A stretch of 64,000 nt of DNA from Musa acuminata AAA Group. Lineage: Eukaryota; Streptophyta; Magnoliopsida; Zingiberales; Musaceae. The DNA lies in contig NC_088345.1 of assembly GCF_036884655.1 (NCBI RefSeq), positions 20,871,001 to 20,935,000 of the forward strand, read 5' to 3'. Within the stretch, counting starts at the first letter, position 1. Each line of letters opens with the position of its first letter. The translations under genes were made by a program, and so were the position numbers. The notes under the pieces are model-generated. The model searched no databases. It saw nothing but the letters and a program-made list of their open reading frames with translations, and was not told where the DNA came from. Positions 56,322-64,000 of the stretch are shown here, one piece after another.

Positions 56322-57278
56322 GAAAAGACTCTTTTCGGCTTTTAAGAGGGTCACTCTCTCATTCGTCCTCCCTTGTTCAATGGGACAAACTATACATATT
56401 GGAAAACTCGAATGAGAGTTTTCTTAATTTCTTTGGATTTAAATTTATGGAGTTTTGTGGAAAATGATTTTCGAATGTCTTCTCTTCCAATGAACCATTG
56501 GAATGATTTGGAGAAGAAGACGTTTTCCTTAAATACTAGAGCTATGAATGCTCTATTTTGTGCCTTAGATAAAAATAAATTCAATCGGATTTTTTTGTGC
56601 GAAACAGCTTTTGATATTTGGCACATTCTCGAAATCACACACGAAGGCACGAATAGAGTTAAATAGTCTAAAGTCAATCTTTTATTACACGATTTTGAAC
56701 TTTTTCGAATGAAGCCTAGCGAAACCACTGTTGACATGTACACCCATTTTACGGATGTCGTCAATGGTTTAAAAGCTCTTGGCAAATACTTTTCTAATTT
56801 TGAACTCGTTAACAAGATTTTATGATCATTTTCTAAAAATTGGGATTCGAAAATAACGGCTATTCAAGAATAAAAAAATTTGAATACTTTTTTGATCGAA
56901 GAACTTATCGGGTCTTTAATGACCTATGAAATGACGTGCAATGCACGTAATGTACTTGAGAACTACCTTCCAAAGAACAGGAATGATTTCGGACAATGAA
57001 TAATCGAAGACCACTCGACCATAAGCTCAAGTGATGATGAACTTTAACTCATTACTATGAAATTTAAAAAGTTCATGAAACAAAAATTAAAGAACAAAAA
57101 GAACGCAACTACTTATTATAAACGCAAGAAGAGGGAAGCACTTTGGGATGAATCGAGCTCCTCCGAAGATGAGGAGAAAATCAACAAAGGCAATGTGTCA
57201 TACTATGCCTTAACGGCTTTCTACAATGAGGTAAACAACTCAAACGAAACTACTTTAATTTATTTTGAAATTACATAA
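56322..57278 (+). pseudogene. gag: Element E gag, decayed, knuckle-less type
   Basis: The frame matches the B Gag throughout (WKTRMRVFLISLDL, NTRAMNALFCALDKNKF, EITHEGTNRVK and the terminal YFEIT at 57276). The expected start codon reads AAG at 56325. In-frame stops occur near 56343, 56664, 56823, 56871, 56997 and 57045, but the frame is never shifted across about 950 bp. As in B, the zinc knuckle is replaced by a lysine-rich stretch (KKNATTYYKRKKRE) before the acidic DESSSSEDEE block. This shared architecture makes E and B members of one gag-only lineage. The gene is dead. Confidence 0.85.
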
Positions 57279-59097
57279 TATTTTTCATGAGTTGTTCTTA
57301 AATTAGTTTAGAATAATTACATGTTTAATAAATAAAAATACAAAAAATTAGGAATCATGCTTATCATGTTAGTAATTTTGAAAATAATAATAAAAATTAT
57401 ATGTTTTATGTTAAAGGAATAAAATGTTATATTTAAATCTAATGATAATCATATGTATGTTTTTCATGCAGAAATAATGTATATCATGTTGATTTCCATA
57501 TTGTTTCTCGATTTTGATTGAAGATGCTTCATGTTTAATGAAATCATGCTTAATGATTTAATGATGCATAATGATGTAATGATGTAATGGAAATGTTAAA
57601 AAGTCTTGGTATCATGCTTGACAATTTTATAATTATGTATGGTGATTTGAAGTAATAATGATTTTTGGGTTTATTGAGCTTGATGATTTCTATGATTTTC
57701 ATATTATTTTCCAATTATAAATAATGAAGCATGGCCTTTGTATGAAAGACTTGAACATGAAATCAATCACAAAATTTGGAACAAAAAGAACTTGAGCTAT
57801 TTTTATTATATCTATGGTGCTTTCATTAAATGATCCGAAAATTGATTTTGATGATCATTTTGGATTTGACAATTTTTTTTCATATTTAACCAAACACTTA
57901 ATTTATTCATGTTTATGACATGAGATGTATTTTATATGAATCATTTTGTTCTCATATGATTTTATAGTCTAAAGAAGAAAATTATCATAATGAATCTATG
58001 AATCTCTTGGAGTATGTAGATTTTGATGATTTTACATGATGATTTTGGATTTCTTTTCAATTGATTTGTTTTAATAATAAGATGATATATCCAATTGAAT
58101 CATTTTTTGAAATTTATAACTTGAGATTTCTTATGCACGAATCAAGATCTCCTATGTTTCTTTTATCCATTTATGAAAAGAAGAGATTTGATAAAATAAA
58201 TCATGTCTTATGGCATTCATGATTTGATATTATTATCTTTCATGACATGATGTGTAAATTTCTTTGTATTTTTGGTTGTAAACCTCATGTTATAAGTAGA
58301 GTATTGATGTAAAAATTGTATTCTTCCACTCTACTTCTTCCTTGATTACAACAAAGGGGAGAAAGAAATTTGCTAGTTTGAATGTTAAATTTAACCAAAT
58401 TGCAAAAGATGCATAAACTATCCTTATACATTCTTTTTCGGATCATGATCTTGATTTCTCAAATTTTAAACTTGAATCTTCTTTTTGAATCAAGATTATT
58501 TTTCCTATCATGCTTTCTTGTCAAAAATGATATATAATCTTTTGACATTCATTTTTGTTGTTTACTTTTGTCCTGCTTTGAAAATTATTGTAAAGGAAAA
58601 AGAATTACAATATTGTATCCTTTCCTTATTTTTGACATTGACAAAGGGGGAGAAATATTGCTAGCTCATCTTGCAAAATTTAGAAATTTGCATTTTGCAA
58701 AGGAAACAAAATTGCTAGCTCAAACATTACAAAGGAAGCAAAAATTTGCTAGCTTGCAAATTGAATGGAGAAAGAAGTGCTATCTTGATTATCTCAAGAA
58801 GCAAAACATGCTAACTTGCACATCTAACATGATGATAAAACTAAAGATTATGCTTAGTATGCGATGATGTGAACTAATATCCAAACACTTAAAAGTTACA
58901 CTTCTCCTTTTTGTTGATGGCAAAGGGGGAGAAGTATGATCATGTTATGGATGATGACATGTTGCAAATATTCATAATGAAATTTGCAATGACTTGGATT
59001 CAGCTTGGATTCAAGGTTCTATCAATATGACATATGAGGAGTTTGTTTAAACTCCAGGAGTTAAGTTTAATTCCGTCATCAATTGGTTGTCATTATC
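57279..59097 (+). other. AT-rich non-coding internal region of E
   Basis: Shorter counterpart of 7375-9975 in B. It has TTGCTAGCTTGC/AAGAAGCAAAAC repeats (about 58660-58830), polypurine-like tracts at about 58640-58653 and 58916-58932, the second forming a hairpin with CTTCTCCTTTTTGT. No pol trace. Confidence 0.75.
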
Positions 59098-59110
59098 AAA
59101 AAGGGGAAGA
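59098..59110 (+). other. Polypurine tract of E
   Basis: AAAAAGGGGAAGA, one G-to-A change from the family consensus, before the 3' LTR. Confidence 0.85.
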
Positions 59111-59111
59111 T

Positions 59112-60239
59112 TGTTGAATCTCGGATTTTGATGATGAAGCCAATTAATAAGTGTAGATGATTTAATCTGCATTTTAAGTGACATAGGATGCTTCGATCAG
59201 GGAGAGACAATTAAAGTAGAAAAAATCATGTTGGGCTAGAGGAAAATGTTAGAAGATTAGACGTCGGGTTGGAGGATCAGTTGACATATCGACAGAAGGC
59301 TTCGGGCCATGGATTCGGGCATCGAGCCAAGAAGAGCCAATATTGCACCAAGGATATCAGAGTTGTGTAGGTCAACTGGCCGATTGGGCAATAGGCCGCA
59401 AGAGAGGACGATGCGCCGAAAAATTGGACGAAGCGTCGATGGACCAATGACATGCTGGACAACATGATTCAAGCTTAGTAATAATTGCATAGATCAAAGT
59501 GTATTTTTATATGTGCAGGATTAACTATGATTGCAAGGCATAAAGCGAAATAAAGTCTCGGAGTCAAGAACGTGATTTCGTTGGGAGTTCGAGAGTTCGT
59601 CGGAAGTCCGGACGTTCGTCAAAAATTCTACCGAAACCAACCGAGAAGTCCAGGAGCTTGCCAAATAAGGTCGTCGGAACTTGCCAAGAAGATCATCATG
59701 AAGTCTAGGAGCTTGTCAGGAGTCCATTGGAACATTTCCGAGAGATCGTCGGAAGTTCGCCGGAAGATCACCGGAAGCTCGCCGGAAGAAACTAGACTTA
59801 CGAACTTGTTTAACTTAGGAAATATCTTAGAATTCGTAGTTAGTATATAATTAGGATTGTAATTGGGCCAACCCAATTAAGGACCAATTGGGCTAATGTA
59901 AGAACTATGTTGGGCCCAATGAAAAGGCCCAAAGAATGCCCCAAGAGGTGATACCGTTGTGACATAGTCTCCGAGACTGTGTTAGGTGGTGGTACCGCCA
60001 GTCTGGGCAATGGAACCGCCTTTGGCAAGGTGCTAGGCAGTGGTACCGCCAGTCTAGGTGGTGGTACCGCCCAATGGTAGGGAACCAGGCGGTGGTACGA
60101 CCAGACTGGACGGTGGTACCACCCAGTGCAGTGTTAGCGTCAAACTGACAATAGCGGTGGTACCACCCAGCACAAGTGGTGGTACTGCCCTAACCTAGGA
60201 AACCCAAGATGAGATGTTTTTAAACTCTAAGTTTGAATC
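59112..60239 (+). repeat. Element E 3' LTR, piece 1
   Basis: TGTTGAATCTCGG start; matches the pieces at 597-706 and 50660-51553. It is interrupted at TTTGAATC by the reverse-strand LTR of G; the rest lies beyond the window. Confidence 0.87.
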
Positions 60240-62309
60240 TGTTAGGATCGAGAGCACTAAGAGGGGGGGGGGGGTGAATTAGTGCAGCGGAAATCTTACA
60301 GCAATTAAAAAGCTAAAGCTGCGTTCGTCCGATAAAAAATGATTTCGATATAAAAGCAGAATCATAGTGTAGTTTGCGTCTAAGCGCAGTTTTGCGTCTA
60401 AGTGCAGTTTGCGTCTAAACACTATTTGCGTCTAAGCGCAGTTTGCGTCTAAACTCAGTTTTACGTCCAAACGCAGTTTTACGTCAAAACGCAGTTTTAC
60501 GTCTAAACGCAGTTTTGCGTCTAAACGCAGTTTTACGTCTAAACGCAGTTTTACGTCTAAACGCAGTTTTACGTCTAAACGCAGTTTTGCGTCAAAACGC
60601 AGTTTTACGTCTAAACGTAATTTTATGTCTAAATGTAGTTTTGCGTCTAAAGGCAGTTTTGAACCTTGAAAAGCGTTTTACGTAGAAAGCAATTTGCAGT
60701 TATAAATGGAATCCGAATGTAAGCGTAAACTGCAGTGTGAAGATCATACGAAAACACGATTTACGTTTGAATGCAGATTCTGAAAGATCAGAGCTTAGAA
60801 ACTCGTTCGTAAAGGCGCAGAGGGCAGTAGCAATGTAGGAGGTTTGCAGTAATGGAAAAGTGCTCAAGGTAAAAGCAAACCAGAGATTTAGAGTGGTTCG
60901 GTCAGTCTTGACCTACTCCACTTTTGGCTTCCTCCTCCGACGAGGTCACCGACGTCAACTAGCTGCCTTCCTTCAATGGGCGAAGGCTAACTGCCCTTTT
61001 ACAGTTTCTCTCCTTTTGACAGGCTTAGGAGACAACCTTTACAGATCCTTTCTCTCCTCTCTTTACAAATCAAGACTTAAAGAACAGAAGGAGGAGAACT
61101 TTAGGACTTTACATAAATTTGAGCTCTTAGAATCACTGAAAAGATCAAGAATTCGGTGTGGATCTGTATCTTTTCAGTGTTGAATGGGTGGGGTATTTAT
61201 AGGCCCCAACCCAATTCAAATTTGGAGCTCAAAACGATCAAATCCCGGAATTCCGGGATCAGGCGGTTGCACCTCTTGACTGGAGAGGTGGCACCGCCTG
61301 GCAGAGCTCGAAGACTGAGCTCAGGCGATTGCACCTCTCTGCCAGAGCTCGAAGACTGAGCTCAGTGGTTGCATCGCCTGGCAGAGCTCGAAGTCTGAGC
61401 TTGGTGGTTGCATCACCTGGCAGAGCTCGAAACTGAGCTCAGGCTGATGCACCTCTCTGCCAGAGGTGGTTGCACCTCTCTGCCAGAGCTCGAAGACCAA
61501 GCTCAGGCGATGCATCTCCTGTCCAAAGAGGTTGCACCTCTCTGCCAGAGCTCGAAGACCGAGCTCGGTGGTTGCACCTCTTGGCAGAGCTCGAAACTTG
61601 AGCTCTGGCGGTGCTACATCTTGACAGAGGAGGTTGCACCGCCCAGTCTCGCTTGGAGACTGAGCCGTGGGCGGTTGCACCTCTTGGCTGGGGCGGTTGC
61701 ACCGCCCAGTCCCGCAACCCAAGCGGTTGCACCTCCTGGCCTAGGCGGTTGCACCTCCTGGCCTAGGCGGTTGCACCGCCTGGTGCAATCAGGGTCCGAA
61801 TGGTTCGCTCCATTCGGCCCAATTTGAATCTTTTCAGGGGCCCAATTGCCCCAAGATTAAGCTAATGGGATCACTTCCCATTTTCAAGCTTAATCATTGT
61901 GCTAACTACGATTAACTCTAAGACAACTTCTGCAACTATGCTCCGATGCGTCAATCGCTTCTTCCGGTGAGTTTCCGGCGAACTTCCGTCGATCATCCGA
62001 TAAACCCTTGGTGATCCTTCTGCGGACATCCGGCATACTCCTGGACTTTGCGACGATCCACTTGGCGAGTTCCGACGAGCTTCGCTTGGCAAGCTTCTGG
62101 ACTTCTCGGATCTGTTCTCGCTGAACCTCTGACGACCGTCCGAACTTCCGTCAAACTCTCGAACTCCCAACGTGATCATGATCTTGACTCCGGCGCAACA
62201 CCTACTGCTTGTCTTACTCTCATCGTAGTTAATCCTGCACACTTATCTCAACACATAGATTAGATAACAAATGACAATTGACTTCATCATCAAAATCCGA
62301 GATTCAACA
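60240..62309 (-). repeat. Element G 3' LTR (2070 bp)
   Basis: The reverse strand runs from TGTTGAATCTCGG (62309) to CTCTCGATCCTAACA (60240). Hairpin array about 61260-61795, TATA box near 61190-61203, 18-bp array about 60370-60660. Confidence 0.92.
60370..60660 (-). repeat. 18-bp tandem array in the G LTR
   Basis: CGCAGTTTTACGTCTAAA units on the plus strand, same family as the B, H and S2 arrays. Confidence 0.88.
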
Positions 62310-62325
62310 ATCTCCCCCTTTTTGA
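62310..62325 (-). other. Polypurine tract of G
   Basis: The reverse strand reads AAAAAGGGGGAGAT next to the LTR start. Confidence 0.9.
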
Positions 62326-63126
62326 TGATGACAATCAATTGATAAAGGAGTTGTCCTTAACTCCCCCTATCTATATGCCATAGTTGAGATAAGTCAACCT
62401 TGAATTCAAGACCTAAGAATTCAAGTGACGTATTGATAAGTTAGATCAGTTAAACTTATCAATGCTCCCATCATGATGCCCATCATGATGTATCTCTTCA
62501 AGAATGATGTCAAGGCATGACATACATCATTAAGTTTGTATGATAGTGTTTGTAACTATTCATCATGTAATCATATAAAGCTACGAAGGACTTTTACATG
62601 ATGCACACATTTGAGATTTTCTAGCAAGTTTGCATATAATTCACAAGATAGAATATCAAATCAAGACATGATGCAAACTATAGCACATGTTCACATATCT
62701 CTTGGTGATGCAAGGATGGCATAACTATAACATTGTTTATAGTATCACTCAAGTATTTGCAACTATGACATAGACATGATTATGGCAGTTCAGCTATGAC
62801 ATAGTGTTTATCAATTCATATGTTTCTCCCCCTTTGTCATCAACAAAAAGCATGATAGCATTATCAAGCACATAAAGAAAGTCATGACACATATAATTCT
62901 TTGAATATCTCTTTATTGTTTGTTGCTTGAAGGAGGAAAGTCATTTTTCAAAAAGTTTTCATAAGAGTGTACAGAAAAATCTCATTTTTAGCATACAAAC
63001 CGAAAAATGAACTTCTTACATGCATTTGGTTAAAAATATTTGTCACATAATTTGCAACATGTTATTTGATCAAGCGTTGTCAAGGCATGTAATAGTAATA
63101 ACTTCCGAAAAATAATTTTAACTAGT
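62326..63126 (-). other. 3' non-coding region of G
   Basis: AT-rich; closely parallels 43723-44501 in H, including the second polypurine tract (about 62825-62841). No coding signal. Confidence 0.8.
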
Positions 63127-64000
63127 TTAAGTATTCGGACACATCAACATTCCTAATTCTCTTCTTATGTAATCAAATTGTTCTTCACATAGGGGTTTTG
63201 TAAAGATATCAGCTAGTTGATGTTTGGTATCAATAAACTCTATGGTTACATCATGATTAGTGACATGATCTCGTATAAAGTGATGTCTAATATCAATGTG
63301 TTTTGTTCTTGAGTGTTGTATAGGATTTTTAGTTAAGCATATTGCACTCGTGTTATCACATTTAATGGGAATATCTTTAAGATTCACTTTGTAATCTTCT
63401 AAAGTGTTTTTCATCCATACAACTTGTGCACAGCATGCACTTGCTGCAATGTATTCAGCTTCGGTTGTTGATAGAGCAACCGAGTTTTGTTTCTTAGATG
63501 ACCAGGATACAAGGGCATGTCCTAAAAATTGACATGATCCTGATGTGCTTTTTCTGTCTAGTCTACAGCCAGCGAAGTCCGCATCAGCATAAGCTGTTAA
63601 TTCAAAATTTTCTGATTTTGGGTACCATAACCCTAGATTGGTAGTTCCATTAAGATATCTGAGTATTCTTTTGACTGCTTTGAGATGAGATATCTTAGGG
63701 TCTGATTGAAATCTAGCACAAAGTCCTACACTGAACATGATGTCTGGTCTAGTGGCAGTGAGGTAAAGTAAACTTCCTATCATACCCCTATAGGTTTTTT
63801 GATCGAAGCTTTCTCCAATCTCATCAATTTCTAACTTAGTGGAGGTGCTCATAGGAGTGTCAATGGCTTTTGATTTATTCATTTTGAACTTCTTTAGCAA
63901 GCTCACAGCATATTTGGTTTGACTAATAAAGATGCCATTGCTTAGTTGTTTGATTTGTAGGCCTAAGAAGAATGTTAACTCTCCCATTAGACTCATTTCG
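63127..64000 (-). CDS. pol: Element G pol, C-terminal part (RT end and RNaseH), cut by the window edge
   Basis: Open from the right edge to the stop at 63127-63129, at least 289 codons with no interruption. It covers the sequence after the RT YVDD box ([18 protein letters not shown]) through the RNase[45 protein letters not shown] and LADIFTKPL, ending MCPNT. I see only about four residue differences from H over this stretch. The upstream PR, INT and YVDD parts lie outside the window, so whether G is intact cannot be judged. Confidence 0.93.
   Translation of the reverse strand, partial: EMSLMGELTFFLGLQIKQLSNGIFISQTKYAVSLLKKFKMNKSKAIDTPMSTSTKLEIDEIGESFDQKTYRGMIGSLLYLTATRPDIMFSVGLCARFQSDPKISHLKAVKRILRYLNGTTNLGLWYPKSENFELTAYADADFAGCRLDRKSTSGSCQFLGHALVSWSSKKQNSVALSTTEAEYIAASACCAQVVWMKNTLEDYKVNLKDIPIKCDNTSAICLTKNPIQHSRTKHIDIRHHFIRDHVTNHDVTIEFIDTKHQLADIFTKPLCEEQFDYIRRELGMLMCPNT

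Larger units (their letters stand above)
597..64000 (+). mobile_element. Element E: old gag-only Sirevirus-like copia, host of all later insertions
   Basis: E is the oldest recognisable element. Its 5' LTR is scattered as 597-706, 50660-51553 and 55763-56275. The internal region 56276-59111 has a primer site, a decayed gag, a long AT-rich non-coding stretch and a polypurine tract. Its 3' LTR begins at 59112 and is interrupted at 60240 by element G, so its right end is outside the window. No pol remnant exists between gag and the 3' LTR, so E was non-autonomous, like element B. Confidence 0.82.
60240..64000 (-). mobile_element. Element G: reverse-strand autonomous-type Sirevirus, 3' part only
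   Basis: A complete 3' LTR (60240-62309), polypurine tract, 3' non-coding region and the C-terminal part of pol are visible; the rest is off the right edge. Pol is nearly identical to that of H, so G belongs to the same family. Left flank is GAATC (60235-60239). Confidence 0.9.

Noticed and set aside
1..64000. Host genes, tRNA or rRNA genes
   Set aside because: Every extended frame with recognisable domains is gag or pol; the only tRNA-like signals are the 12-base primer sites.

Overview
The window is a repeat-only block of a plant nuclear genome, probably a monocot. A Zingiberales species such as banana or enset is a guess from the look of the LTRs, not a demonstrated identity. I find no host gene and no tRNA or rRNA gene. 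Almost every base belongs to LTR retrotransposons inserted into one another. Most are Ty1/copia elements of the Sirevirus (Maximus/SIRE) lineage: LTRs of 1.5-2.5 kb that read TGTTGAATC or TGTTGTATC to ATCCTAACA, a tRNA-Met type primer site TGGTATCAGAGC, a long Gag with CCHC knuckles and a coiled coil, Pol in the order PR-INT-RT-RNaseH, and repeated GACAAAGGGGGAGA tracts before the 3' LTR. One element is a Ty3/gypsy chromovirus with a C-terminal chromodomain.

Layout, outermost to innermost. Positions 1-596 are the 3' part of an unrelated LTR (F). Element E, an old gag-only copia, runs from 597 past the right edge. Its 5' LTR is split into 597-706, 50660-51553 and 55763-56275, its gag relic is at 56322-57278, and its 3' LTR starts at 59112. 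Element A (707-50659) lies inside E; it keeps its 5' LTR and the start of gag on the left, and its 3' non-coding region and 3' LTR on the right. Inside A are the reverse-strand element M (3297-19020), a head-to-head palindromic block P (19021-23230) and element C (23231-48387). M is split by gag-only element B (3996-12424, TSD AAATT). C is split in its 3' LTR by the gypsy element (30777-47396, repeat GCCT), whose own 3' LTR is split by the young copia element H (36679-46874, TSD ATCTC). E also received a solo LTR S1 (51554-55762), itself split by solo LTR S2 (53026-55560, TSD CATAG), and the reverse-strand element G (from 60240 to the edge). The deepest chain is E > A > C > gypsy > H, five levels.

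Functional state. H is the only full-length element in view that looks close to competent: its two LTRs are both 2359 bp and nearly identical, gag and pol are in one frame, and the only interruption is a single UAG between them. That UAG is also present in M and C, and no ATG precedes the protease motif, which suggests regulated readthrough. G is closely related to H but is cut by the window edge. B has near-identical LTRs and an intact 303-codon gag but no pol, so it would depend on enzymes from an H/G-like partner. A, C, E, M and the gypsy element carry stops, frameshifts or deletions.

Points that most deserve follow-up are the conserved gag-pol UAG, the persistent gag-only lineage whose Gag has lost its zinc knuckle (B, E and P), the palindrome P at a rearrangement junction, the hairpin arrays and 18-bp arrays inside the LTRs, and the pyrimidine-purine hairpins in the 3' non-coding regions.
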